64,000 nt of DNA from Schaalia odontolytica (GTDB lineage Bacteria; Actinomycetota; Actinomycetes; Actinomycetales; Actinomycetaceae): assembly GCF_009730335.1 (NCBI RefSeq), contig NZ_CP046315.1:1116001-1180000 (forward strand). Reading direction: 5' to 3'. The notes beneath the pieces are model-generated. The model saw nothing but the letters and a program-made list of their open reading frames with translations. It was not told the DNA's origin and made no database searches. Positions 53,201-61,939 of this stretch are shown piece after piece; position 1 is the first letter of the stretch, and every line of letters begins with the position of its first letter. A program made the translations under genes and the position numbers.

Positions 53201-53667
53201 TCGCGCTGTTCCCCGGTTCTTTTGACCCCTTCACGAACGGGCACCTCGACGTCGCCGAGCGTGTCTGCGCCATCGCCGACCGACTCATCATCGGCGTCGG
53301 AGCGAACCCCGCCAAGCGCGGCCTGATCGCCCCCGAAGAGCGCGTCAGGCTCATCCGGGAAGCCACCGGCCACCTCGGCGGCGTTGAGGTCATCCTCCTG
53401 CAGGGCGCGACCATGGACGAGGCCTCGCGCCTGGGAGCCACGCTTATCGTCAAGGGCGTGCGCTCCTCAATCGACGTGGACTACGAGGCCCCCCAGGCGG
53501 TCTTCAACCGTGAGATCGGGGGTGTTGACACCTGGTGGATTCCGACCCGTCCGACCCTCGCACACGTCTCCTCGAGCGCCGTGCGCGAACTCGTGGGTCT
53601 GAAAAAGGATATTTCTCGGTATGTCCCTCCAGCGATTGAGCGATTTTTGACCGACAATAGAAGCTGA
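53197..53667 (+). CDS. coaD: Phosphopantetheine adenylyltransferase
   Basis: CoaD makes dephospho-CoA from ATP and 4'-phosphopantetheine. The 156-residue product has FPGSFDPFTNGHLDV, containing the nucleotidyl-transfer TxGH motif, and THVSSSAVRELVGLKKDI, the C-terminal ATP-binding segment. ATG 53197 overlaps rsmD. Confidence 0.96.
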   Translation: MIALFPGSFDPFTNGHLDVAERVCAIADRLIIGVGANPAKRGLIAPEERVRLIREATGHLGGVEVILLQGATMDEASRLGATLIVKGVRSSIDVDYEAPQAVFNREIGGVDTWWIPTRPTLAHVSSSAVRELVGLKKDISRYVPPAIERFLTDNRS

Positions 53668-53697
53668 ATAATGCCCGGTGGGACGCAGGAGGCAGCC

Positions 53698-54408
53698 ATG
53701 GCTGACACGACCGACAACCAGACTCAGGACGAGTGGAACGAGGAAACCGTCTACGGTCCCTCCACCGTGATCGCCGCCCTCGACCAGATTGAGGACCTCG
53801 TCGAGTCCTCGCGCGCGGTGCCCCTGTCGGCCTCGATCATGGTCAACAAGGCCGAGATCCTCGACCTGCTTGACCAAGCCCGCGAGGCTCTGCCGGAGGA
53901 CCTCGTGGCCGCCGATGCCGTTGTCGCCGACGCGGACGCCGTCCTGGGACGCGCCGATTCAGCCGCCGAGACCCGCATCGCCGAGGCAAATTCGCGCGCC
54001 TCCTCGATCCTCGATCAGGCCAACGAGCGCGCGGCTCAGATCCTCGCCGACGCCGAGGAAGAAGCCGAGCGCACCCGCTCGCGCGCAAACGACGAGGCCA
54101 CCGCGCTCGTCTCGCAGGCCCGCTCGGATGCCGAGGCCACGATCGCCGACGCGAACGCCCAGGCCGCCCGCATCATCTCCACCGAGAACATCGTGCGCAT
54201 GGCCGAGGATCGCGCCCGCGAGATCGTTTCCGAGGCCAAGCGCTCGGCAGCCTCCCTGTGTGAAGGCGCCGACGACTACGTGGCCTCCTCGTTGGATGAG
54301 CTTGCCCACCTCATCTCCGACCTCGCGCGTCGCACCGACGCTGGACGTCGCACGATCGCGGAGCGCCGCGGCGTCGACGTCACCGATGTGGATCTGACCA
54401 ATGAGTGA
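53698..54408 (+). CDS. SepIVA-like DivIVA-type coiled-coil protein
   Basis: From ATG 53698 (AGGAGG at 53687-53692) the product has 236 residues. A conserved head (DEWNEETVYGPSTVIAALDQIEDLVESS...) precedes a long alanine- and glutamate-rich coiled coil (about 80-190). Position before yceD and rnc matches Rv2927c, the mycobacterial septum-and-pole factor SepIVA. I infer a role in division or envelope organisation. An ATP-synthase-B-like match would be trivial coiled-coil similarity. It is the second DivIVA-type protein in the window. Confidence 0.78.
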   Translation: MADTTDNQTQDEWNEETVYGPSTVIAALDQIEDLVESSRAVPLSASIMVNKAEILDLLDQAREALPEDLVAADAVVADADAVLGRADSAAETRIAEANSRASSILDQANERAAQILADAEEEAERTRSRANDEATALVSQARSDAEATIADANAQAARIISTENIVRMAEDRAREIVSEAKRSAASLCEGADDYVASSLDELAHLISDLARRTDAGRRTIAERRGVDVTDVDLTNE

Positions 54409-54967
54409 CAATTCCCTGACCCTGTCCCTGGCGCGCCTGCCGCGCGCCCTGGGATCGACGCTGCACCAGGACCTCGTGTGGGTGACCCCCGACGACCTGG
54501 GTACCCCCTCCATGTCGGCCGTCCCCGGCGTCCCCCTGGACGTGTCCGTGGACTTCACCAGCGTTGAGGACGGCGTGCTCGTCCAGCTTGCCACCTCCGT
54601 GGATCTCATCGGGGAGTGCGTGCGCTGCCTCGACGAGGTGCGCGACCATCACGACGTCTCCAGCGCGGAGGTCTACTTCGAGGCTGACGCGCCCGCCCTG
54701 ACCCCCTCCGAGGACGATGAGGAGGTCGAGGACCTGTTCGTCATCGGCGAGCGCGACACCGTCGACATCGAGACGCAGCTGCGCGATGCGATCGTTCCCC
54801 TCGTGGATCCGCGCCCGCTGTGCAGTGAGGACTGCGCGGGCCTGTGTGACGTCTGCGGCGAGAAGTGGGCTGATCTGCCTTCCGACCATGAGCACTTTGT
54901 CGTCGACCCGCGCTTGGCCTCCCTGGCCTCCCTGCTGGGCAACGACGCCGAGCCGGGGCGATCCTGA
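54401..54967 (+). CDS. yceD: YceD/DUF177 ribosome-related protein
   Basis: The 188-residue acidic protein carries the DUF177 core (VDLIGECVRCLDEV with two cysteines). A second pair of cysteines lies in LCSEDCAGLCDVCGEKW. Members are needed for normal 23S rRNA accumulation and usually precede rpmF. Here rpmF is missing: the TGA at 54965-54967 overlaps the rnc ATG by one base. ATG 54401 lies inside the end of the coiled-coil gene. Confidence 0.87.
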   Translation: MSDNSLTLSLARLPRALGSTLHQDLVWVTPDDLGTPSMSAVPGVPLDVSVDFTSVEDGVLVQLATSVDLIGECVRCLDEVRDHHDVSSAEVYFEADAPALTPSEDDEEVEDLFVIGERDTVDIETQLRDAIVPLVDPRPLCSEDCAGLCDVCGEKWADLPSDHEHFVVDPRLASLASLLGNDAEPGRS

Positions 54968-55689
54968 TGAGTCGTGCCAAGCACCTGACCGTTCCTCCGC
55001 GTACCGACACGGAGGCGCTGGTGGAGGCGTGGGGGACCCGCATCGACGCCCCGCTCCTGCAGTTGGCGCTCGTGCACCGCTCCTACGCGAACGAGGCCGG
55101 GGGCATCGCGAATAACGAGCGCCTCGAGTTTCTGGGTGACTCGGTCCTGTCGATCGTGATCGCGCAGAAGCTCTACGAACAGTACCCGGACGTGGCCGAG
55201 TCGGACCTGTCGCGCATGCGTGCCGCGACCGTTTCCCAGCAGCCCCTGGCTGCCGCCGCCCGCCGGATCGGCCTGGGTGACTTCGTGTTCCTGGGCAAGG
55301 GCGAGTCGATGCACGGGGGACGCGACAAGGATTCGATCCTGTCCGACACCTTCGAGGCTCTCATCGGCGCGACCTATCTGACCAGCGGCCTGGAAGAGGC
55401 GCGCCGGGTCATCCTTGAGCGCCTGAGCTTCCTCCTCGTGGATGCCCCCTCGCGCGGCCAGCACCAGGATTGGAAGACGATCCTTATCGAATACTCGCAG
55501 GCTCAGGGCCTGGGCGAGGTCTCCTATGAGGTCGAGGGGGAGGGGCCGGACCACCAGCGCGTGTTCACGGCCCGCGCTTTCGTCTCCGAGCGCCCCGATC
55601 CGATCGGCTCGGGGCAGGCCTCGTCGAAGAAGCACGCGGAGAACGCGGCCGCGCAGGATGCGATGAGCCGCCTGTCTCCCGAGAAGTAG
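54967..55689 (+). CDS. rnc: Ribonuclease III
   Basis: RNase III cuts double-stranded RNA in rRNA processing. The 240-residue product has the signature NNERLEFLGDSVLS (50-63), with catalytic Glu54 and Asp58, a second acidic pair near DTFEALIGATYL, and a C-terminal double-stranded RNA-binding domain (about 170-238). mutM and smc, which follow rnc in many actinobacteria, are not here; a two-component regulator follows. Confidence 0.95.
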   Translation: MSRAKHLTVPPRTDTEALVEAWGTRIDAPLLQLALVHRSYANEAGGIANNERLEFLGDSVLSIVIAQKLYEQYPDVAESDLSRMRAATVSQQPLAAAARRIGLGDFVFLGKGESMHGGRDKDSILSDTFEALIGATYLTSGLEEARRVILERLSFLLVDAPSRGQHQDWKTILIEYSQAQGLGEVSYEVEGEGPDHQRVFTARAFVSERPDPIGSGQASSKKHAENAAAQDAMSRLSPEK

Positions 55690-55698
55690 TAAGTACAC

Positions 55699-55714
55699 GA
55701 GGGCTTTTGCCCTC
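55699..55714 (+). terminator. Short hairpin after rnc (candidate terminator)
   Basis: GAGGGC (55699-55704) and GCCCTC (55709-55714) close a TTTT loop directly after rnc and directly before the regulator's -10 element. Confidence 0.4.
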
Positions 55715-55722
55715 CCGACGGT

Positions 55723-55735
55723 TAGAATCAACACG
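55723..55735 (+). promoter_or_regulatory. -10 element placing the response regulator on a leaderless transcript
   Basis: TAGAAT (55723-55728) ends six bases before the GTG start at 55735, with no ribosome site between. This is the same arrangement as at dnaE. Confidence 0.5.
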
Positions 55736-56382
55736 TGAGTGAAAATACGTCCGCGCGTACGCGCGTCATGATCATTGACGACCACGAGATCGTTCGACGT
55801 GGCATTGCCGAGATCGTCGACCGCGACGACGCCCTCGAGGTTGTCGCCGAGGCCGGATCCGTTGCTGATGCCGTGCGTCGCGCCGACCTGGTGCGTCCCG
55901 ACGTGATCCTGGTGGACCTGCAGCTGCCCGACGGCACCGGCATCGACATCATGAATCGACTGCGTTCCTCCCACCCGCAGATCCTCCCCGTCGTGCTCAC
56001 CTCCTTCGATGACGATGAGGCCCTGGCTGAGTCCCTCGAAGCGGGTGCACGCGCGTACATCCTCAAGACCGTGCGTGGCGCGGAAATCACCGACGTGATC
56101 AAGGCGGTCGCCGACGGTCGCGTGCTGCTCGATGAGCGTACTCTGACGCGTCGCCGCGTCGATCACGAGGATCCGACCGCCGACCTGACGCCGTCGGAGC
56201 GCAAGGTCCTAGACCTGATTGGCGATGGCCTGTCGAACCGTGAGATCGGAGAGAAGCTGGGTGTCGCGGAAAAGACCGTGAAGAACCACATCACCTCTCT
56301 CCTGTCGAAGATGGGCCTGCAGCGCCGCACGCAGGTGGCCGCGTGGGTGGCCGGGCAGAGGGCGGCGTCCTGGCGTAACTGA
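55735..56382 (+). CDS. DosR/NarL-type response regulator
   Basis: The 215-residue product has a receiver domain (phosphate acceptor D61 in LVDLQLPDGTG, acidic pair D15/D16, LTS at 88-90, K111) and a LuxR/NarL-type helix-turn-helix (LTPSERKVLDLIGDGLSNRE...) near 150-200. The receiver and linker resemble Mycobacterium tuberculosis DosR (GSVADAVRRADLVRPDV). I see no DosR-box motif (GGGACTTNNGTCCC) nearby. Its probable kinase lies 4.5 kb away on the other strand, with the fucosidase gene between. Confidence 0.9.
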   Translation: MSENTSARTRVMIIDDHEIVRRGIAEIVDRDDALEVVAEAGSVADAVRRADLVRPDVILVDLQLPDGTGIDIMNRLRSSHPQILPVVLTSFDDDEALAESLEAGARAYILKTVRGAEITDVIKAVADGRVLLDERTLTRRRVDHEDPTADLTPSERKVLDLIGDGLSNREIGEKLGVAEKTVKNHITSLLSKMGLQRRTQVAAWVAGQRAASWRN

Positions 56383-56637
56383 GCCACTGCCTCGTTCCGG
56401 AAGGAGCGAGACGAACATGAGCGGGTCGGAATTATCCGGCCCGCCTGGCTTGTATGTGCGCCCGTCGTCGTATTTATCCTGCGGGTTAAGTTGTCCACTA
56501 ATCAGGGGAATCCTCGATTTATGAGAAAGCTACTATCAAACTGGTTTATGAAAAAGCCCTATGGGGTAACGTTCGCCTCATCCTCACCGTAGAGGACGGA
56601 CACTGTCGTCCACCATCACCCCTTGAAAGGACACCCC
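56383..56637. other. AT-rich upstream region of the fucosidase gene
   Basis: A 255-base gap, lower in GC than its flanks. It holds a 13-base direct repeat (12 of 13 identical), TTTATGAGAAAGC (56518-56530) and TTTATGAAAAAGC (56545-56557), 27 bases apart, plus TACTAT (56531-56536), a possible -10. The repeats could bind a regulator of fucosidase expression. Confidence 0.5.
56518..56557 (+). repeat. 13-base direct repeat upstream of the fucosidase
   Basis: Two copies differing at one position start 27 bases apart. No inverted partner is present. The spacing is about two and a half helical turns. Confidence 0.6.
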
Positions 56638-59600
56638 GTGAACCTCAAGCGAATGCTTGCCGGTTGTGCGGTCGCTACGGCACTGGTGCTCGCACCCATG
56701 AGCGCCCCCAGTTTTGCCGACGCAGCACCAGCGCCTACCGGCGTCCCCGCAGCGGTACCACTGAGCTCCACCCCCAAGATCGCCAAGTGGCAAGAACTCC
56801 AGTACGGCATGTTCATGCACTTCGGCGTCTACTCCGTCTACGGCGGCTACTACAACGGACACCGCCAGGGCATGGGCTACCCCGAGCAGATCAAGGCCTG
56901 GGAGAACATCCCCACCGACGACTACCTGCTCAAGGCCAAGGACCTAGCCGCAAACTTCGACGCCTCCGCCATCTGCAAGACGGTCCACGACTCGGGTATG
57001 AAGTACCTGATGATCACGTCGAAGCACCACGACGGCTTCGCCATGTGGGACACGAAGACGACCGACTACAATATCGTCAAGCAGTCCAACTACGGCAAGG
57101 ATCCGATGAAGGAGCTGTCCACCGAGTGCAACAAGCTCGGCGTCAAGCTCGCCTTCTACTTTTCGATCATCGACTGGACCAAGCAGACCCCCGAGCCCTA
57201 CGGCAACGTCAACCCCATCGATGAAGATCTGATGACGACCGTCATCAAGCCCCAGCTGACCGAGCTCCTCACCAACTACGGCCCGATCGCCGAGCTGTGG
57301 TTCGACATGGGCGGCCCCACCGCCGAGCAGTCTCAGCGCATGGCTCAGTGGGTCCACGAGCTCCAGCCCGAGACGATGGTCAACTCGCGCGTGTGGAACA
57401 AGGCAGGCGACTTCGAGGTCGGCGGCGACAACTCGGTGACCACGGACTTCCACATGGGTCCCTGGGAGTCGATTCGCTCGATCTACCCGGCATGCTGGGG
57501 ATACTGCTCGTGGGCGAACCGCGACGATAGCGCGAAGAGCTACAAGGAACGCGAGCTGGTCAACAACCTCATTGGCACGGTCGCCTCGGGCGGCCAGTTC
57601 GCCTACAACATCGGTCCCAAGGGCGACGGCACGATCGACGCCTTCGACGCCGGCGTCGTCACCGAGGTGGGCCAGTGGATGGCGCGTCACCCCGATGCCA
57701 TTACGGGAGCTCGCCCGACGTGGTACCCCGCCCCCGCCTGGGGCAAGGTGATGACTAAGGGAAACGATCTGTACTTCTTCCCCGAGCTGTGGAGCCCCGG
57801 CAAGACGCTGACGCTTCCCAGCGTCGGCGGCCACGTCACCGCCGTCACCGTGGACGGCACCGACCGTTCCCTCGAGTTCGCCCAGGATGACACCACGCTC
57901 ACGGTGACCATGTCGGGTGAGAACCCGGAGCCGAACCTGCGCCCCGTCGTCAAGGTCACCTTCGATGCCGCCCCCACCTACGTGCCCACGCAGACGGTCA
58001 CCGCCGTCGACGGTGCGACCATCTCCTCCGAGCAGTTCTTCGGACGAGCCTCCGCACTGCGCTACTCCGGCGCGCAGGCCTACGACGCCTACCTGGTGAA
58101 CAAGACGGACAAGGCCATCACCGACCTGACCCTGAAGTTCTCGGGCAACTTCGACGCCTCCACGACCTACAAGATCACCCTCGGTGCTACCTCTATCGAG
58201 GTGACCGGCGCGCAGATTCAGGCCGGTGAAGTCGGCGAGGGCCTCAGCCTCGAGCCCGGCAAGGTCACGCCCCTGCGCCTCGAACTGGCACACCCCTCCT
58301 ACTACGCCAACTCGATCGGCCTGCGCTCCGTGAGCGCGACCCTGCACGTCTACGGGGAGAACGCGGCCACCCAGCCACCCGTCATCGCCACGGACCCATC
58401 CTCTGTCTCCGTCAAGGCGGGGGAGAGCGCCACCTTCACCGTCGTCGCCTCGGGCCGACCGGCCGCCACCATCCAGTGGTACCGCGTCCCCAAGGGGGCA
58501 AGCGAAGGAACGGCGATTCCGGACGCTACGAACGGCATGTACACCCTGACGACGACCTTCGAGGATGACGGCGCGCAGTTCTACGCCGTCGCCACGAACG
58601 CCAACGGCTCCGCGACCTCCCAGCGCGCGACCCTGACCGTCTCCAAGGGCAGAGACAACCTCGCACTCAACAAGACGGCCACCATGTCCTCGACCGGCTG
58701 GGGAGGCACCGCCTCGCGCGCCGTGGACGGCAACACGGACGGCGTGTGGGACAACGGCTCGGTCGCCCACACCGGCAAGCAGGCCAACCCCTGGTGGGAG
58801 GTCGACCTCGGCGAAACCCACCCCCTGGGCGTCGTCAACGTCTGGAACCGCTCCTCCTCCGACAACTGCCAGGGAATCTCCTGCGACCAGCGCCTGCACG
58901 ACTTCTGGGTCGTCGCCTCCGAGACGCGCCTCGATGCTTCCTTTAATCCCGCCACGGCCGGCGCTGTTGACGGCGTTCACATGATCAAGGTCGATGGAGT
59001 TGGCGGCCGCCCGAGCGCGGTCGACTTCGAGGGCTTCGATGCTCGCTTCATTCGCGTCATCCAGCCCACCGAGTTCGGCGAGTTCGCGCTCGCGGAGGTC
59101 GAGGCCTTCGCGGCTGCTGCCACCACCCCGGACCCCGGCGATCAGGAGCCCCCGGTCATCAAGCCGCTGACCGTCACCGCCAACCCCGCTGAAGACGCGC
59201 AGATCTCCGGTGACGGCGCCTTCCGCACCGTGACGGCGAAGGAAGGCACGCAGGTCACGATCAAGGTCGAGGCGAGCGGCAAGCCCACCCCGACTCTGTT
59301 CTGGCAGATCAAGCGCGAGGGCACCGATTCGTGGGCCATCGTCGAAGAGGAGAACGGCCCCGAGCTGAGCCTCACGATCGACGGCGAGAACAACGGCTCG
59401 GTCATCCGCGTCATGGCCATGAACGAGGCCGGGTTCGCTGAATCGGGTCTTGTGGCCCTCGCCCTGGCCGAGGAGCCGGCACCCGAGCCCGAGCCCAGCC
59501 CCGATCCGACTCCGGACCCCGCACCGACGCCTGATCCGACTCCGGACCCGGCGCCCGCTCCCGATCATACGGTGGGCACCTGGATGAACGACGGAGCGGG

Positions 59601-60186
59601 CTGGTGGTGGAAGATCAGCGCCGGCGGGTACGCCAAGAACGAGACCCTCACGCTCGGTGGCAACGTGTACCGCTTCGACCAGAACGGCTACATGCTCACC
59701 GGCTGGGTCTACTGGGATGGCGTGTGGCGCTACCACAACGGCGCCGGAGCGCAGGTCACCGGCTGGGTCAACCTGGGTGGCTCGTGGTTCTACCTGACGC
59801 CAGAGACCGGCGCGATGGTCACCGGCTGGCAGATGGTGGGAGACAAGTGGTTCTTCTTCGCCTCTAACGGTGTCATGATGACCGGCTGGCTCTACACGAG
59901 CGGCACGTGGTACTACCTGGATCCGTCCGGTGCGATGCACACCGGCTGGCTTCAGATGGGCTCTCACTGGTACCTGATGAGCGACAGCGGCGCCATGACG
60001 ATCGGATGGAAGCCGCTGGGAAGCACCTGGTACTACTTCGGTGCCTCGGGCCAGATGGCCACCGGCTGGCAGCAGATCGGCGGCGCCTGGTACTACTTCG
60101 GGACAGGAGGCGACATGTACACGGGCGGCCACTGGATTGGGTGGCGCTGGTACACCTTCGGCAGTGACGGACGCTGGCTGGGCTGA
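56638..60186 (+). CDS. Secreted alpha-L-fucosidase (GH29) with wall-binding repeats
   Basis: From GTG 56638 (AAAGGA at 56626-56631) the product has 1182 residues. A signal peptide (about 1-29, ending SFADA) precedes a GH29 domain (about 50-390, nucleophile Asp223 in LWFDMGG, with KHHDGFAMW at 129-137). An Ig-like domain starts near residue 581 and an F5/8-type C (discoidin) domain near 672. A second Ig-like domain starts near 838, followed by a Pro-rich linker (about 945-977) and about eight ~20-residue choline-binding-type repeats (981-1182, TGW...WYY). There is no LPXTG motif. It should release fucose from host glycans while held on the cell surface. It stands between the regulator and kinase genes. 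Confidence 0.9.
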   Translation: MNLKRMLAGCAVATALVLAPMSAPSFADAAPAPTGVPAAVPLSSTPKIAKWQELQYGMFMHFGVYSVYGGYYNGHRQGMGYPEQIKAWENIPTDDYLLKAKDLAANFDASAICKTVHDSGMKYLMITSKHHDGFAMWDTKTTDYNIVKQSNYGKDPMKELSTECNKLGVKLAFYFSIIDWTKQTPEPYGNVNPIDEDLMTTVIKPQLTELLTNYGPIAELWFDMGGPTAEQSQRMAQWVHELQPETMVNSRVWNKAGDFEVGGDNSVTTDFHMGPWESIRSIYPACWGYCSWANRDDSAKSYKERELVNNLIGTVASGGQFAYNIGPKGDGTIDAFDAGVVTEVGQWMARHPDAITGARPTWYPAPAWGKVMTKGNDLYFFPELWSPGKTLTLPSVGGHVTAVTVDGTDRSLEFAQDDTTLTVTMSGENPEPNLRPVVKVTFDAAPTYVPTQTVTAVDGATISSEQFFGRASALRYSGAQAYDAYLVNKTDKAITDLTLKFSGNFDASTTYKITLGATSIEVTGAQIQAGEVGEGLSLEPGKVTPLRLELAHPSYYANSIGLRSVSATLHVYGENAATQPPVIATDPSSVSVKAGESATFTVVASGRPAATIQWYRVPKGASEGTAIPDATNGMYTLTTTFEDDGAQFYAVATNANGSATSQRATLTVSKGRDNLALNKTATMSSTGWGGTASRAVDGNTDGVWDNGSVAHTGKQANPWWEVDLGETHPLGVVNVWNRSSSDNCQGISCDQRLHDFWVVASETRLDASFNPATAGAVDGVHMIKVDGVGGRPSAVDFEGFDARFIRVIQPTEFGEFALAEVEAFAAAATTPDPGDQEPPVIKPLTVTANPAEDAQISGDGAFRTVTAKEGTQVTIKVEASGKPTPTLFWQIKREGTDSWAIVEEENGPELSLTIDGENNGSVIRVMAMNEAGFAESGLVALALAEEPAPEPEPSPDPTPDPAPTPDPTPDPAPAPDHTVGTWMNDGAGWWWKISAGGYAKNETLTLGGNVYRFDQNGYMLTGWVYWDGVWRYHNGAGAQVTGWVNLGGSWFYLTPETGAMVTGWQMVGDKWFFFASNGVMMTGWLYTSGTWYYLDPSGAMHTGWLQMGSHWYLMSDSGAMTIGWKPLGSTWYYFGASGQMATGWQQIGGAWYYFGTGGDMYTGGHWIGWRWYTFGSDGRWLG

Positions 60187-60292
60187 TGCTCAGCTGAGAG
60201 CGGGGAGATAACAACTCCCGTCCCTAGGCGGTGGGGGTGGGGTTCCAATCGGAACGTCCACCCCCACCGTCGTGTTGTGCGTGTGCGTCTGG

Positions 60293-61939
60293 TCAGCCCT
60301 CAAGCGGAGCGATCCACCGGATCTGGGTGCCCACCCCGCCCTCGCCGCTGCCCGCATCGAACGCGCCGCGGTGTCGTCGTGCACGTTCCGCCATGTTCGC
60401 CAAGCCGGAGTTTCGGGTACGCGATGGGTCGATGCCACGACCGTCGTCGGTGATCGTGATGCGCACGCGCCCCGATTTGCCACGCCCCGACACATCGACG
60501 CACACGGCCGCTGCGGTCGCGTGGGCGTGGCGGGCGATATTAGACAGGCCTTCACGCACGATAGCCACGACATCATCGGACAGGTCTGGGTCGACGCGCC
60601 CGTCGAACTCGTCGATGACGACGAGCTCGTTATCCAGGTCCGAGTTGATGGCGTTGCCGTCAAGCGTGATGAGCAGCGAGGGCGCAAAACCGAGGGCTGA
60701 ACGTGTCAGCGACGATTCGCGGCGGATTCTCTCCACCAGGCCGACGGCCTTGTCGCGCTCGCGTAGGTTGTGCACGATCGTGCGGATCTGACGCACGGCC
60801 TCGTCGATGGAAGCGAGCGAAGAATCGATGAGGGACTCGAGGGCAGCCGGGTCCGTCTGGCCTGCAGCGACCTTCTGCTTGGCTGCATCCAGGGCCATGC
60901 CGGTCGCAAACAGCTGCTGAATGGCAAAGTCGTGGAGGTCGCGCCCGATGCGGTCGCGCTCGTCCAGCAGTGCGGCCACGTCCTGAGCGTGGCGAGCCGA
61001 TGCAAGCTCAAGGGCAAGCGTGGCCTGGGAAGCGAGGGATTCCGCGAGCGAAAGCTCGGAGCTGTCGAACTCGGGTGCGCCGATCTGACGGAGCAGAATG
61101 AGGACACCGGACGACACGCCACGCGAACGCAGTGGCGCGTACAGGGCCGATCCGAAGGCAGCCAGCTGGGGGACACGCATCGTCTGCGCGCGCGACATCG
61201 AGTCCACGATCATGCCGGTACCCTCGTGCAACACGCTCATCGCGCGGCCTTCGGGCGGGAAAGTCAAACCCAGCAGGCTGGAGGCGTTCTTGCCGTCGAC
61301 GATTTCGGCAGCCCACGTGTCGCCCACGGACTGCAGGACGATGATGGCGGTGTCCGCGTGGGACACTTCGCGCACGGTCTTGGCAATGAGCTCGAGCGCC
61401 TCCTCCTCATCGGCGCCCTCCAGCATGGTGGTCGTCAGCGACTGAGAGGCGCTGATCCACCGCTCGGTGCGCTTGGAGTCCGCGTACAGGTGCGCGTTTT
61501 CAACGGCGATGCCAGCGGCGGGTGCGAGCGCGCTGAGGACAGCGGCATCGGCGGACGAATACCCGCCCGCCTTCCCGCACAGGTACAGGCGTCCGTAGAC
61601 CTGCTCGTGTACGAGGATCGAGACACCCAGGAACGGGGGAGTGGAAGCGGGCAGATCGAGGTCGGGTGCATCCGACGGAGAGTTGACGAGGAGAGGCACA
61701 CTCGCGGGGATTGCCGTCATGAGAGACTCGGGGACCTCGGGGACTGGACCGTCCTCGTGGAACTCAAGTTGCAGGGTGGTGGCCCCCCACGTGTCCAGGA
61801 CTGAGAGCGTAGCGTGCGGAGAGGACGTCAAGGCGCAGGCCTGGTCCACGAAGTTCTGCAGGCCCGCCTTCAAGTCCAGGGAACTGGTGAGGTCCAGGGC
61901 AGCTTGCAGCAGCGTGAAGTCAGTGGAGTCGGTGCTCAT
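60293..61939 (-). CDS. DosS-like GAF sensor histidine kinase
   Basis: From ATG 61939 (AGGAGG ahead) the product has 548 residues: GAF domain 1 (about 20-150), GAF domain 2 (about 175-310), a HisKA_3 dimerisation domain with phospho-acceptor H336 (GRDLHDF) and an ATPase domain (DDGRGIDPSRTRNSG). No membrane helix is present, so it is cytoplasmic, as DosS is. The first GAF domain matches the DosS fold (FLGVSILVHEQVYGRLYL) but has STPP where DosS has HHPP, so the heme-ligand histidine is missing. It overlaps cydC by four bases and is last in that operon. Confidence 0.88.
   Translation of the reverse strand: MSTDSTDFTLLQAALDLTSSLDLKAGLQNFVDQACALTSSPHATLSVLDTWGATTLQLEFHEDGPVPEVPESLMTAIPASVPLLVNSPSDAPDLDLPASTPPFLGVSILVHEQVYGRLYLCGKAGGYSSADAAVLSALAPAAGIAVENAHLYADSKRTERWISASQSLTTTMLEGADEEEALELIAKTVREVSHADTAIIVLQSVGDTWAAEIVDGKNASSLLGLTFPPEGRAMSVLHEGTGMIVDSMSRAQTMRVPQLAAFGSALYAPLRSRGVSSGVLILLRQIGAPEFDSSELSLAESLASQATLALELASARHAQDVAALLDERDRIGRDLHDFAIQQLFATGMALDAAKQKVAAGQTDPAALESLIDSSLASIDEAVRQIRTIVHNLRERDKAVGLVERIRRESSLTRSALGFAPSLLITLDGNAINSDLDNELVVIDEFDGRVDPDLSDDVVAIVREGLSNIARHAHATAAAVCVDVSGRGKSGRVRITITDDGRGIDPSRTRNSGLANMAERARRHRGAFDAGSGEGGVGTQIRWIAPLEG

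Noticed and set aside
56944-60132. A 1062-codon open frame opposite the fucosidase gene.
   Set aside because: High-GC codon bias leaves the complementary frame open. The forward frame has clear domains and a signal peptide.
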